Assembly: GCA_902573045.1 (NCBI GenBank)
Contig: CACGIB010000009.1
Coordinates: 1 to 31,570 of the forward strand
Direction of reading: 5' to 3'
DNA: 31,570 nucleotides
From: an uncultured Prochlorococcus sp.
Lineage (GTDB): Bacteria > Cyanobacteriota > Cyanobacteriia > PCC-6307 > Cyanobiaceae
Below the pieces are notes generated by a model that was not told the origin of the DNA, made no database searches, and was given only the letters and a program-made list of their open reading frames with translations. Every line of letters starts with the position of its first letter. Positions within the stretch are counted from its first letter, which is position 1. This document shows, piece by piece, positions 19,256-27,698 of the stretch. The translations under genes were made by a program, and so were the position numbers.

Positions 19256-20476
19256 ATGAGTGGTTTTAATTTTGATGTAATTACATTGTTCCCTAAAGCT
19301 TTTGAATTAATAAATAATTTAGGGGTTATAACAAGAGCTCTAGATAAGAATTTGATCGATGTAAATTTACATGATCTAAGAGAATACGGAGAAGGTTCTT
19401 ACAGACAAGTAGACGATAAGCCTTATGGAGGGGGAGCAGGTATGGTATTAAAACCTGAACCTATTTATAAAGCATATGAATCAATTAGAAAATCACCTAA
19501 AAGTAAAACGTTATTGATGACCCCACAGGGTAAAGTCTTAAAGCAAAAGGATCTTTCGAGATGGTCCACTTTGGATCAAATAATAATTATTTGTGGTCAA
19601 TATGAAGGTTTTGATGAAAGGATTAGATGTTTAGCTGATGAAGAGATATCGATAGGCGATTATGTCCTTTCTGGAGGTGAAATACCCGCTATATCAATAA
19701 TTAACGGTTTGACTAGATTATTACCAGGAACTCTTGGTGATCCAGACTCCTTGGTGGATGAGAGTCATAATTCTTCTTTATTAGAATATCCTCAATACAC
19801 GAGGCCGCTAACTTTTAAAGATATGAAAGTACCAGAAATTTTAGTTAGCGGCAATCATGAAGAAATTAAAGCTTGGAGAAGGCAAAAAAGTATTGAAAGA
19901 ACACTAGAGAGAAGAAGTGATTTAATTTCATATGAAAACTACAAAAAATCCCCACAAAGTAAGAGAATAATAAAAGAAAATAATCAATTTATGAAATTTA
20001 GAATAGGTAATGGATACGATATTCACAGACTAGCAGAGGGTAGAGATTTAATTATTGGAGGTGTAAAATTGCATCATCCTAAAAATCTAGGATTGGATGG
20101 TCATAGTGATGCTGATGTTTTAAGTCACTCAATAATGGATGCATTATTGGGAGCACTTTCGCTGGGCGATATAGGAAAGTATTTCCCCCCATCTGATGAA
20201 AAATGGAAAAATGCTGATAGCTTGTTTTTGTTATCAAAAGTAATTGACTTGATAAGACAAGATGGTTGGGAAATCAATAATATTGATAGTGTTCTTGTTG
20301 CTGAAAGGCCAAAAATTATGCCACATATAAAACTAATGAAAAAAAACATTTCTGAAACCTTAAATATTAATGAAAATTTAATTGGGATTAAAGCAACTAC
20401 GAATGAAAAACTGGGTCCAGAAGGGAGAGAAGAGGGTATAAGTTGCCATTCAGTAGTTCTACTTGAGAAAAAATGA
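19256..20476 (+). CDS. trmD-ispF: In-frame TrmD-IspF fusion: tRNA (guanine-N1)-methyltransferase and MECDP synthase
   Basis: One uninterrupted 406-codon frame contains two complete enzymes. Residues 1 to about 225 are TrmD (m1G37 of tRNA): [23 protein letters not shown], the trefoil-knot segments [23 protein letters not shown] and [13 protein letters not shown], and [10 protein letters not shown] with [15 protein letters not shown]. Residues 246-406 are IspF (non-mevalonate isoprenoid synthesis, cyclising CDP-methylerythritol phosphate): GNGYDIHRL with metal ligands Asp255 and His257, [13 protein letters not shown] with His291, LGDIGKYFP and [14 protein letters not shown]. The linker [18 protein letters not shown] is basic, with no stop. 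Met246 fits a normal IspF start, so separate translation is possible. Single-base indels would split it (see findings). It starts directly at the era stop and ends in an ATGA overlap with the next gene. Confidence 0.88.
   Translation: MSGFNFDVITLFPKAFELINNLGVITRALDKNLIDVNLHDLREYGEGSYRQVDDKPYGGGAGMVLKPEPIYKAYESIRKSPKSKTLLMTPQGKVLKQKDLSRWSTLDQIIIICGQYEGFDERIRCLADEEISIGDYVLSGGEIPAISIINGLTRLLPGTLGDPDSLVDESHNSSLLEYPQYTRPLTFKDMKVPEILVSGNHEEIKAWRRQKSIERTLERRSDLISYENYKKSPQSKRIIKENNQFMKFRIGNGYDIHRLAEGRDLIIGGVKLHHPKNLGLDGHSDADVLSHSIMDALLGALSLGDIGKYFPPSDEKWKNADSLFLLSKVIDLIRQDGWEINNIDSVLVAERPKIMPHIKLMKKNISETLNINENLIGIKATTNEKLGPEGREEGISCHSVVLLEKK
19991..20476 (+). other. ispF: Possible internal start giving free IspF
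   Basis: ATG at 19991 is codon 246 of the fused frame and would begin [14 protein letters not shown], exactly where a stand-alone IspF begins; the product would be 161 residues, normal for the family. No good Shine-Dalgarno sequence precedes it (AAGAAAATAATCAATTT), but many genes in this window also lack one. Confidence 0.5.
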
Positions 20477-20919
20477 GATTTAATTTAAATTTGAAAAAAA
20501 AAATTCAAAGATTTTTTTTATTATTAATTTTCTTAGTAGTTTTAATTTTCCAATCTCATATTCCCAATTTAAAAGCTCTTACTATGGATAATTATCAAGG
20601 TGAAATGGTCATAGAGGAATTAAGACTTAAAGTACCTGCCGATGTAAAAGCAGTTTGGTTAAATGCTGAAAAAGAAATATGGGATCCATGGTTATCTTCT
20701 CAAGATGGTTTTTTAGGAAGACAATTATTTTGGGATAAAGAAAAAGAAGAAGCTTTAATATTAGTAAATTGGAAAAGTAAGAAATTATGGAAAAGCATAC
20801 CAATGTCAGAAGTAAATGTAATTCAACAAAAATTTGAAGATAATGTTAAAGCTGCTCTAAATGTAGGCGAAAATCCTTTTGAATTAATTTATGAGGGAGA
20901 ATTAGATAAGCAAAGATGA
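20473..20919 (+). CDS. TIGR03792-like secreted/anchored cyanobacterial protein of unknown function
   Basis: 148 residues. A basic start and one strong hydrophobic stretch (residues 11-28, [14 protein letters not shown]) form a signal peptide or N-terminal anchor. The remainder (about 40-130) resembles the small dimeric ABM-like ferredoxin-fold family I recall as TIGR03792, found in cyanobacteria: [57 protein letters not shown]. Tryptophans are strikingly frequent in the conserved part. ABM-fold relatives include monooxygenases and haem-degrading enzymes, but no catalytic residue can be assigned. It overlaps the upstream ispF part and the downstream larB by ATGA at each end, so it is probably translationally coupled to both. 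Confidence 0.75.
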   Translation: MRFNLNLKKKIQRFFLLLIFLVVLIFQSHIPNLKALTMDNYQGEMVIEELRLKVPADVKAVWLNAEKEIWDPWLSSQDGFLGRQLFWDKEKEEALILVNWKSKKLWKSIPMSEVNVIQQKFEDNVKAALNVGENPFELIYEGELDKQR

Positions 20920-21572
20920 ATTTTGATATCAAGTTTGATTTTCAAAGAAGAGATAGGCTTGGACTCTTTGAGGCTATTTGGGGTCAAGATAAGAGTATCG
21001 ACCAATTAGAGAGATTATCTGAAAATGTATTAAGTAAAAATGAGGTTGTTTTCATTACTAGGATTAATAGTGAAAAGGCTAATTATCTTTTAGATTTGTA
21101 TGATGATGCACGATTCTATGAAGAAGCAAATTGCCTAACAATTGGGAAAAATTTGAATAAAATAAATACGAATAAAAAAGTTGCCATAATTTCAGGCGGA
21201 TCAAGCGATTTGGCCGTAACACTTGAAGCACAATTAGCGCTTGAAATTTATGGAGTGAATTGTCAATCTTTTATAGATGTTGGAGTGGCTGGACTTCATC
21301 GATTGATGAGTCAGTTAGAAGAAATTAATAAATGTGATGTATTAATAGTTTGTGCTGGAATGGAAGGAGCTTTGGCAACTGTTGTGGGTGGATTGTTGCC
21401 ACAACCAATAATTGCAGTACCTGTCTCAGTCGGATACGGCGTTAGCAAGGATGGAGAAACTGCTTTAAATAGTATGTTGTCAAGTTGTTCTCCAGGTATT
21501 GCAGTTATGAATATAGATAATGGTTACGGAGCAGCAATGGCGGCTTTGAGAATTATTAAAAGTATTTCCTAA
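20916..21572 (+). CDS. larB: LarB, pyridinium-3,5-biscarboxylic acid mononucleotide synthase (PurE-related)
   Basis: In the characterised Lactobacillus pathway LarB carboxylates nicotinic acid adenine dinucleotide, the first step toward the nickel-pincer cofactor. A charged N-terminal region of about 85 residues begins FDFQRRDRLGLFEAIWGQDK, followed by a PurE-like domain: AIISGGSSDLAVTLEAQLAL, FIDVGVAGLHRL, LIVCAGMEGALATVVGGLLP and AVPVSVGYGVSKDGETAL, then GIAVMNIDNGYGAAM. It differs from true PurE, which lacks the N-terminal part. Length 218 is close to other LarB proteins. No larC, larE or larA is in this window. ATG at 20916 overlaps the preceding stop (ATGA). Annotations as AIR carboxylase-like protein refer to the same family. 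Confidence 0.87.
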   Translation: MNFDIKFDFQRRDRLGLFEAIWGQDKSIDQLERLSENVLSKNEVVFITRINSEKANYLLDLYDDARFYEEANCLTIGKNLNKINTNKKVAIISGGSSDLAVTLEAQLALEIYGVNCQSFIDVGVAGLHRLMSQLEEINKCDVLIVCAGMEGALATVVGGLLPQPIIAVPVSVGYGVSKDGETALNSMLSSCSPGIAVMNIDNGYGAAMAALRIIKSIS

Positions 21573-21576
21573 ATAA

Positions 21577-21708
21577 TTACTTTTTTTCTATTTCTAATAG
21601 GTTTTCTATCCATAAATTAAGTTGTTTTGATAGCATTCCTTCTTCTCTCATTTTAATTGCTTTCATAACAACTTCTGTATTTACCCACTCTGGAAATCTT
21701 TTCGACAT
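21577..21708 (-). CDS. Small protein of 43 aa, unknown function
   Basis: ATG at 21708 reads MSKRFPEWVNTEVVMKAIK, then REEGMLSKQLNLWIEN, and ends LEIEKK, stop TAA. It is basic and acidic in alternation, entirely helix-prone, with no membrane segment. It ends 4 nt from the larB stop on the other strand. No family recognised; short conserved ORFs of this kind are frequent in picocyanobacteria. Support: it fills an otherwise empty gap, has an ATG and amino-acid composition like real proteins. Confidence 0.5.
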   Translation of the reverse strand: MSKRFPEWVNTEVVMKAIKMREEGMLSKQLNLWIENLLEIEKK

Positions 21709-21775
21709 TTATTTTTATATTCAGTAATTTTAATTTGGTACATATTTTTATAAAAACAAGATCTAAGTAACAAAT

Positions 21776-21943
21776 TTAATCTTTTATGTTTGATTTTGTA
21801 CCTAATCTAGACAGCTCAGATGAGGTATGTTCACTTTCTACATTTTTTAATCTTTCAATTAGCTCAGAGAGATCTTTATGTGCTAACTCACCATTTTGCT
21901 CCCATTTGAGAGACCTTGAGTTACTATCAGTTTTTTCTTTCAT
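21776..21943 (-). CDS. Small charged protein of 55 aa, unknown function
   Basis: ATG at 21943 reads MKEKTDSNSRSLKWEQNGEL, continues AHKDLSELIERLKNVESEHT and ends SELSRLGTKSNIKD, stop TAA. It has a predicted amphipathic helix in the middle (leucine spacing at SELIERLKNVE) and no membrane segment. It follows thiS on the same strand after a 110-nt gap, and the 43-codon ORF follows it after 67 nt. An AT-rich TTTTATATTTTTAATACC lies about 20-35 nt upstream on the coding strand and might hold a -10 box. Function unknown. Confidence 0.5.
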   Translation of the reverse strand: MKEKTDSNSRSLKWEQNGELAHKDLSELIERLKNVESEHTSSELSRLGTKSNIKD

Positions 21944-22053
21944 TGTTATGTTGAGGTATTAAAAATATAAAACGAAAACTGGAAAAATTTGGTTATTGTT
22001 TCAAGCCTAAACTTAAAAAATTATGAAGATTTTAATATACAATATTCTTTCTT

Positions 22054-22263
22054 TTAACCACCACCAACTATTGAGACGATTTCTAAATTATCACCATCTT
22101 TAAGCTTCACTTTTCCCCATTTCATTGAATTAATAATTAAATTATTTAACTCCACTACAATTGTGTTTGGTTTATATCCCATATGATTAAGAGCTGTAGA
22201 TAGCAGAGCATTTTCTTGATCAAGTTCTATTTTTTTTTCTTCTCCATTTACCTTAATTTTCAT
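22054..22263 (-). CDS. thiS: Sulfur-carrier protein ThiS
   Basis: Ubiquitin-like sulfur carrier for thiazole synthesis: its C-terminal glycine is adenylated, converted to thiocarboxylate and donates sulfur to ThiG. The 69-residue protein has the beta-grasp pattern (IKVNGEEKKIEL, VVELNNLIINSMKWGKVKL, DGDNLEIVSIVGGG) and ends in the essential Gly-Gly. ATG at 22263 lies 11 nt inside the end of thiE, implying coupled translation. thiG is not in the window. Confidence 0.93.
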   Translation of the reverse strand: MKIKVNGEEKKIELDQENALLSTALNHMGYKPNTIVVELNNLIINSMKWGKVKLKDGDNLEIVSIVGGG

Positions 22264-23308
22264 GAGACAACTCTTTTAGAATCATAATAGCGTCTTCTTT
22301 GGGATCTTCAGAATTCATTAATTGCGAAACTAGGGCAACTTTTTTAAACCCATTTCTTTTTAAATATGAAATATTATTTGACTTAATTCCTCCAATTGCA
22401 AACCAAGGAATATCTAAATCCTTTGTTAATGCTTTGATATTTTCAATACCTAAAGGTTTTTTATTCTTTTTTGTTGTAGTTTCAAATACTGGTCCTATTC
22501 CTATGTAATCACAACCATCGTTAAGAGCATTTGAAATATCAATTGCATTATTTGCAGTTACACCAATAATTTTTGAATATCCTAATAGTTTTCTTGCGGT
22601 TTTTAAGTCTAAATCTTCTTGTCCAAGATGAATTCCATCCGCGTTAGATGCATAAGCTATATCAAGTCTATCGTTAACGATAAACAAAGAATTATATCTT
22701 TTACATAGATTTTTAATCTGAATTGCTTCTTGAAGATGATCTTGATCAGTTCCTATTTTAAATCTATGTTGAATAATTCTTACCCCCGCAATTAAAATCT
22801 CTTCTACTATTTCTAATAAATTGTCTTTTTGATCTGTGATTACATATAAGTCATTTTCTTTTAATATTTCCTCCGACTTCTTACACTTGCTATAACTCAA
22901 TAAGTCAATTTCAATAGTATAGATTTGATATCTAATTTCCGAAGCGATTTTTGAAAGCTCATGATTCTGTAGCCTTGAGAATTCTTCTATGACTCGTAAT
23001 GCTTCTTGAACTCGGGCTGAATTAGAACTTATAATTTGTTCAGAAGTTTTTCTGTTGATTTGCTCTTGATGAGTCAATCCTTTACATTTGTCCTCAATAT
23101 AATTTCTAGATTGTTTATAAACTTCTAAATGATTCCTTCCTAAAATTTGTCTAAAATTTTTAATCTTTTCAACATATTTTTGTTTGCCTAGACCAAATCT
23201 AGCCCAATCCTCTAATACTCTCAGTCCTTCTCTAGCTCTATCTAGATTAGCGTCAATAATTTGATAAATTCTTAAATCTTCAGTGTCTTTACTATTGGAA
23301 TTAAGCAT
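22253..23308 (-). CDS. thiE: Thiamin-phosphate synthase with cyanobacterial N-terminal domain
   Basis: Joins the hydroxymethylpyrimidine diphosphate and thiazole phosphate moieties to give thiamin phosphate. The ThiE TIM barrel occupies about residues 148-351: LYVITDQKDNLLEI, AGVRIIQHRFKIGT, LFIVNDRLDIAYASNADGIHLGQEDL, IIGVTANNA, YIGIGPVFETTTKK and FAIGGI. Residues 1 to about 140 are an extra helical domain (IIDANLDRAREGLRVLEDWA, SARVQEALRVIEEFSRL) that ThiE of E. coli or Bacillus lacks but cyanobacterial ThiE carries; its two RE/QEALRVxEx elements look like an internal duplication. The barrel motif usually read as QYRDK or QLRDK is QHRFK here. ATG at 23308, 7 nt after ribF. Confidence 0.92.
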   Translation of the reverse strand: MLNSNSKDTEDLRIYQIIDANLDRAREGLRVLEDWARFGLGKQKYVEKIKNFRQILGRNHLEVYKQSRNYIEDKCKGLTHQEQINRKTSEQIISSNSARVQEALRVIEEFSRLQNHELSKIASEIRYQIYTIEIDLLSYSKCKKSEEILKENDLYVITDQKDNLLEIVEEILIAGVRIIQHRFKIGTDQDHLQEAIQIKNLCKRYNSLFIVNDRLDIAYASNADGIHLGQEDLDLKTARKLLGYSKIIGVTANNAIDISNALNDGCDYIGIGPVFETTTKKNKKPLGIENIKALTKDLDIPWFAIGGIKSNNISYLKRNGFKKVALVSQLMNSEDPKEDAIMILKELSHEN

Positions 23309-23315
23309 CTGTAAT

Positions 23316-24239
23316 TTATTTTTTGTAGTTTTTAAAAATTTTTAGAGCATTATCTCTATCTTTTTTAATTTGATTAGAAAGTTGATCTATATCTTTGAAC
23401 TTTGTTTGAGATCTAAGTTTTTCAACTGGTTCTACAGATAGATTGAAACCATATAGATCGATATCTTTATTTATTAAATGAACTTCAACTGCTGATGGCA
23501 ACAAAGGATTTATTGTTGGTTGAGAGCCAAGATTCATAATAGATTCAATTTTTTGGTTGGAATTTTCTATGGTTGTCCAAGATGCGTAAACCCCTTCTCC
23601 AGGTAAAAATTTTCTGCCATCTATTTCAAGATTTGCGGTAGGCCATCCAATACTTTTCCCAATTCCTTTACCTTTAACAACCTTTCCATTAAAACTATAA
23701 GGCCTATTAAGAATTTTGAAAGCATTTTTTAGATCACTTTTCTCTAATAGATCTCTTATTCTGCTGCTGCTGATTCTACCTTCTTTGTCTTCTAAAATTG
23801 GAGTAATTTTTAGTTTAATATCAGTATCTTTAATCATATTTTTTATTGTATTTATGTCTCCACTTCTTCTGAAACCAAATTTAAAATTAGCACCTACAGA
23901 AATGTTTTTTGCTTGTAATTGATTTATTAAAATATCTCTTACGAATCTTTCTGCACTTAATTTGGATAGTTCTATATCAAAAGGAATCAGCACTAATTGT
24001 TCAATCCCCAAATCTTCAAGAATAGATAGCTTTTCATAAGGGAGATCAAGTCTAAGACGCGTTTCTTTATAAAGAACTTCTCGGGGATGAGGCCAGAAGC
24101 TTGCAATTGTTGGGGTATATTGATTTTCTTCAACTACACTTTTTATTAATTGTCTGTGGCCAGCATGAAGGCCATCAAAACTTCCAATAGCTATTGAGGT
24201 CGGACTCTTAACTTCAGATGGCGATATTAAAGAGATCAA
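23316..24239 (-). CDS. ribF: Bifunctional riboflavin kinase / FAD synthetase
   Basis: Phosphorylates riboflavin to FMN and adenylates it to FAD. The N-terminal nucleotidyltransferase has AIGSFDGLHAGHRQLIKSV (HxGH-type motif), FWPHPREVL, LVLIPFDIELSKLSAERFV, VGANFKFGFRRSGD and ISSSRIRDLL. The C-terminal flavokinase has GKVVKGKGIGKSIGWPTANL, LPGEGVYASW and MNLGSQPTI, with VEVHLINKDIDLYG. Length 307 is normal. Start is TTG at 24239 (MISLISPSEVKSP). First gene of a ribF-thiE-thiS cluster on this strand, divergent from the DUF3611 gene across 68 nt. Confidence 0.95.
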   Translation of the reverse strand: MISLISPSEVKSPTSIAIGSFDGLHAGHRQLIKSVVEENQYTPTIASFWPHPREVLYKETRLRLDLPYEKLSILEDLGIEQLVLIPFDIELSKLSAERFVRDILINQLQAKNISVGANFKFGFRRSGDINTIKNMIKDTDIKLKITPILEDKEGRISSSRIRDLLEKSDLKNAFKILNRPYSFNGKVVKGKGIGKSIGWPTANLEIDGRKFLPGEGVYASWTTIENSNQKIESIMNLGSQPTINPLLPSAVEVHLINKDIDLYGFNLSVEPVEKLRSQTKFKDIDQLSNQIKKDRDNALKIFKNYKK

Positions 24240-24307
24240 AAGATTACGTGCAATTTTATGATTTTAGTGGCAAATTTGGATTGATTACAGTTTATTCAAT
24301 CAAATGA

Positions 24308-24841
24308 ATGTCTGACAAAATTGATTTTCAGTCCCTTTCATTTGGAATGCGGCGCATTGGATGGATACGCTTTTGGGTTCAGTCCATTTTAGGTGTTGTT
24401 GTCGCAGCTGTTTTGCTTTTTTCAAATGTTGTAAATAACAGCGAAGGACAGCTTGGTTTAGCGCCTGGTCTATCACTTACAACCATATCCCTGATCTTAC
24501 TACTTTTTAGTCTTTGGCAAGGTTGGTTAATAGTTAGAACAGGAAGAGCGATCGCGAGTAATGCAAGACCCTCAAGAGGTCAAACTGGTAAATTGATAAA
24601 ACGAGGACTAATAGTTGATTTATTTGGAATTTTGTTTGGATTAATTGGATATCAAGCTCTAATGGGAGCCTTATTTATTCAAGCATCCTCCCAAACAACT
24701 GGACAATTGATAACAGCGACATCTGATATCCCAATTACTGGTCTTGAGATATTATCAGTTCTCAGTAACACTCAAGTTATTGCTGCTCATTTTTTTGGAC
24801 TTTGCTTTTCTTTATGGCTTTTAAGAAGGATTTACAAATGA
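24308..24841 (+). CDS. DUF3611-family membrane protein
   Basis: 177 residues with four predicted membrane helices, starting near residues 21, 52, 100 and 155. The sequence resembles the DUF3611 family of cyanobacteria and plastids: [20 protein letters not shown] at the start, [40 protein letters not shown], and [20 protein letters not shown] near the end. Function is unknown. ATG at 24308. The last 21 nt overlap the end of surE on the other strand. Confidence 0.82.
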   Translation: MSDKIDFQSLSFGMRRIGWIRFWVQSILGVVVAAVLLFSNVVNNSEGQLGLAPGLSLTTISLILLLFSLWQGWLIVRTGRAIASNARPSRGQTGKLIKRGLIVDLFGILFGLIGYQALMGALFIQASSQTTGQLITATSDIPITGLEILSVLSNTQVIAAHFFGLCFSLWLLRRIYK

Positions 24842-25630
24842 ATTATTAATTTTAGGTAAGTTGTCTAAATTACCTCTCCAAAATAAATCTGGTTCTACAG
24901 GGGTAAGAGATATTTTATTTTCTTGTATTTGAGATACGTCACTGGGCCAGTTTTTTGGACCATAACCTTTTGATTTAAGATCTAAAACAACCTCACCTGC
25001 TAACCAATAGTAATCGTCACCCCTTGGGTCTTCCCTTTTGGAAAATTGATTTTTATATTTTCTTACTGATAACCTTGTCCAGGATAATTCTTTTATTTTG
25101 TTTTTTTCGCAGGGGGGGATATTTAAATTTAATAAAAGTGAAGCTGGCCAAATATCGTTAATTGCTTGTTCGGCAATATTCATTGCAATTTCTCCGGCAA
25201 ATTCAAAATTCTTCCATTTAAAACTAGCAACGCTTATTGCCATGGAGGGAACATTTTCTAAAGTACCTTCCATAGCTGCAGCTACGGTACCTGAACAAAA
25301 AATATCTGTCCCTAAATTGGGCCCGTGATTTATTCCAGATAGTATCAAATCAGGTTTATGATCCAAGAGTTCAGATAGTGCTAATTTGACGCAATCAGCA
25401 GGCGTGCCCGAACATCCCCAAGCTTCAATTCCTTCCTCAAATAATTCGTCCGCTCTTTCCACTCTTAATGGAGATTGTAAGGTAAGACCATGACCAGTAG
25501 CTGATCTTTCTTGGTCAGGACATACTACTTTTACTTTATGGCCTCTTTTTTGCGCTGATTTTGCTAGAGCTCTTATCCCCGCTGCAAAAACTCCATCATC
25601 ATTACTAATTAATATATTTAACGGTTTCAT
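24821..25630 (-). CDS. surE: 5'/3'-nucleotidase SurE
   Basis: Metal-dependent nucleoside monophosphatase, linked in other bacteria to stationary-phase survival. Motifs: [17 protein letters not shown] (metal ligands Asp-Asp), [43 protein letters not shown] and [12 protein letters not shown]. Length 269 is normal. ATG at 25630; divergent from pheS across 68 nt, which carries AT-rich promoter-like sequence (GATAAAATAATAC). Converges with the DUF3611 gene (21-nt overlap). Confidence 0.96.
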   Translation of the reverse strand: MKPLNILISNDDGVFAAGIRALAKSAQKRGHKVKVVCPDQERSATGHGLTLQSPLRVERADELFEEGIEAWGCSGTPADCVKLALSELLDHKPDLILSGINHGPNLGTDIFCSGTVAAAMEGTLENVPSMAISVASFKWKNFEFAGEIAMNIAEQAINDIWPASLLLNLNIPPCEKNKIKELSWTRLSVRKYKNQFSKREDPRGDDYYWLAGEVVLDLKSKGYGPKNWPSDVSQIQENKISLTPVEPDLFWRGNLDNLPKINNSFVNPS

Positions 25631-25698
25631 TAATCAATAAATTTTATTTATGGACGATATTTAAGTAAGATAAAATAATACTTATTTTTACTATATCA

Positions 25699-26706
25699 GT
25701 GAGTCAAATTGAATCATTAAGTCAAATTGAGGAAAAACTAAATAATCTTTCTCTGACAGCAAAAAATAATATAGATAATGCTAATACACATGAAGAACTG
25801 GATCAATTAAGAGTTTCCTTGCTAGGAAAAAAAGGGGATTTATCAATTATCTTGAAAACAATGGGTCAATTATCGGCTACTGATAGACCAATTGTTGGCC
25901 AGAAGGCAAATTTAATAAAGATAAATTTGCAAGATTTTATAACTAAAAGAAAAAATCAACTAAACAGTGAAGCCTTAGACAAAAAGATTAAAACAGAAAA
26001 AATTGATGTAACTATCCCTTCAATTGGAATACCCCCTGGAAATAAACATCCTTTAATTTCAACTCAAGATGAAATAATAGATATTTTTTGTGGTTTAGGA
26101 TATTCAGTTGAAAGTGGCCCTGAAATAGAAACTGATTTTTATAATTTTGAGTCTCTCAATATACCTAAAAATCATCCCGCAAGAGATATGCAGGATACTT
26201 TCTACTTAGATGAAAATCGACTTTTAAGGACCCATACTTCTCCTGTGCAGATAAGGTACTTAGAGAAAAATTCTCCTCCAGTGAGAATTATTGCCCCGGG
26301 GAGAGTGTATAGAAGAGATGCTGTAGATGCTACTCATTCCCCTGTATTTAATCAGGTTGAGGTTTTATGTATCGATCAAGATATTAATTTTAGTCATTTA
26401 AGAGGAACAGTTCTTACATTTTTAAAGACTTTTTTTGGAGATATTCCTGTAAGATTTAGAGCTAGTTATTTCCCATTTACTGAACCTTCAGCAGAAGTAG
26501 ATGTTCAATGGAAAGGTAAATGGCTAGAAGTAATGGGATGCGGAATGGTAGATCCGAAGGTCTTAGAAAAATTAGGAATAGATTCAGAGAAATGGACTGG
26601 ATTCGCAGCTGGATTAGGAGTTGAAAGATTTTGTATGGTAAGGCATCAGATTGACGACATAAGAAAATTTTATACAAATGATCTTCGATTCTTAGAACAG
26701 TTCTAA
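25699..26706 (+). CDS. pheS: Phenylalanyl-tRNA synthetase, alpha subunit
   Basis: Catalytic subunit of the alpha2-beta2 class II synthetase charging tRNA-Phe. An N-terminal coiled coil (about 1-85) for tRNA contact is followed by the catalytic domain: [40 protein letters not shown], motif 2 [36 protein letters not shown] and motif 3 [16 protein letters not shown]. Length 335 is normal. Start is GTG at 25699; the first codons repeat AGTCAAATTGA twice ([11 protein letters not shown]). pheT is not adjacent. Confidence 0.97.
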   Translation: MSQIESLSQIEEKLNNLSLTAKNNIDNANTHEELDQLRVSLLGKKGDLSIILKTMGQLSATDRPIVGQKANLIKINLQDFITKRKNQLNSEALDKKIKTEKIDVTIPSIGIPPGNKHPLISTQDEIIDIFCGLGYSVESGPEIETDFYNFESLNIPKNHPARDMQDTFYLDENRLLRTHTSPVQIRYLEKNSPPVRIIAPGRVYRRDAVDATHSPVFNQVEVLCIDQDINFSHLRGTVLTFLKTFFGDIPVRFRASYFPFTEPSAEVDVQWKGKWLEVMGCGMVDPKVLEKLGIDSEKWTGFAAGLGVERFCMVRHQIDDIRKFYTNDLRFLEQF

Positions 26707-26776
26707 TAATATTGAAATTTTAAATTAGGATTGTCTAGCAAATTAGTCTAATATAATCATAGTTTTGGTTTATTGT

Positions 26777-27685
26777 TTGGTACGTAAAGCAGGTCTAATC
26801 GTTAATGATGGGAAAGAACTTGCTGTTCAAACTGCAAGTTCTGTTCAGAAAAAATTGGAAAAATCCAATTATCAAGTTGTAAGGGTTAGTAGCTCTGGTG
26901 GAATGGTTGGATTCGCCAATCCTGACCAACATGTTCGTCCTTTAGGATATACGAACTGTGTTCCCGAGGGGTTTGACTCGTCAATGGAATTTGCAATTGT
27001 TCTTGGTGGAGATGGAACCGTACTTTCTGCAGCAAGGCAAACAGCACCCGCTAAAATTCCAATCCTTACGATAAATACTGGTCATTTAGGTTTTCTTGCG
27101 GAAGCTTACTTATCAAATCTCGATGAAGCAATAAATAAAATCATTGCTGGAAATTGGGATATTGAAGAAAGAACTTGCTTTATTATTAGTGTAATGAGGA
27201 ATGATCAGAGGAGATGGGAGTCTCTCTGTCTTAATGAGATGGCTCTTCATAGAGAACCTCTTACAAGTATGTGTCATTTTGAGATATCTATAGGGCGACA
27301 TGCTCCTGTGGATATCTCAGCAGATGGTGTAATTCTATCTACTCCAACTGGTTCTACTGCATATTCATTAAGTGCTGGAGGGCCAGTTATTACACCTGAT
27401 TGCCCAGTAGTTCAATTAACTCCAATTGCACCACACTCATTGGCATCTAGGGCATTGGTTTTTAATGATTCAGAGCCTGTAACTGTATTCCCCGCAACGC
27501 CTGAAAGATTGGTAATGGTTGTTGACGGAAATGCTGGTTGTTATGTTTGGCCTGAAGATAGAGTTTTAATAAGAAAAAGTAAACACTCAGTAAAGTTTAT
27601 TAGACTTGAAGATCATGAATTTTTCCAAGTTTTGAGAAATAAACTAGGTTGGGGTTTGCCTCATGTAGCTAAACCTAACAAATAA
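26777..27685 (+). CDS. nadK: NAD kinase
   Basis: Phosphorylates NAD to NADP with ATP or polyphosphate, which sets the NADP pool for photosynthetic electron transfer. Motifs: [16 protein letters not shown] (GGDGT catalytic loop), [54 protein letters not shown] and [11 protein letters not shown] chose TTG at 26777, giving [17 protein letters not shown], because related NAD kinases begin about 3-5 residues before this GxxxND strand; the frame is open to another TTG at 26765, which adds only four residues. About 302 residues. No Shine-Dalgarno sequence is evident for either start. Confidence 0.94.
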   Translation: MVRKAGLIVNDGKELAVQTASSVQKKLEKSNYQVVRVSSSGGMVGFANPDQHVRPLGYTNCVPEGFDSSMEFAIVLGGDGTVLSAARQTAPAKIPILTINTGHLGFLAEAYLSNLDEAINKIIAGNWDIEERTCFIISVMRNDQRRWESLCLNEMALHREPLTSMCHFEISIGRHAPVDISADGVILSTPTGSTAYSLSAGGPVITPDCPVVQLTPIAPHSLASRALVFNDSEPVTVFPATPERLVMVVDGNAGCYVWPEDRVLIRKSKHSVKFIRLEDHEFFQVLRNKLGWGLPHVAKPNK

Positions 27686-27698
27686 CAATTATTTAAAT

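Noticed and set aside
21573..22053. Possible tRNA or small RNA in the gap before thiS
   Set aside because: No cloverleaf, no T-loop GTTCRAATC-like sequence and no strong hairpin with a T run. The two small ORFs explain most of the stretch.
25700..25731. Direct repeat AGTCAAATTGA at the start of pheS as a regulatory element
   Set aside because: It lies within the coding region and encodes SQIE twice; a short duplication is a sufficient explanation.
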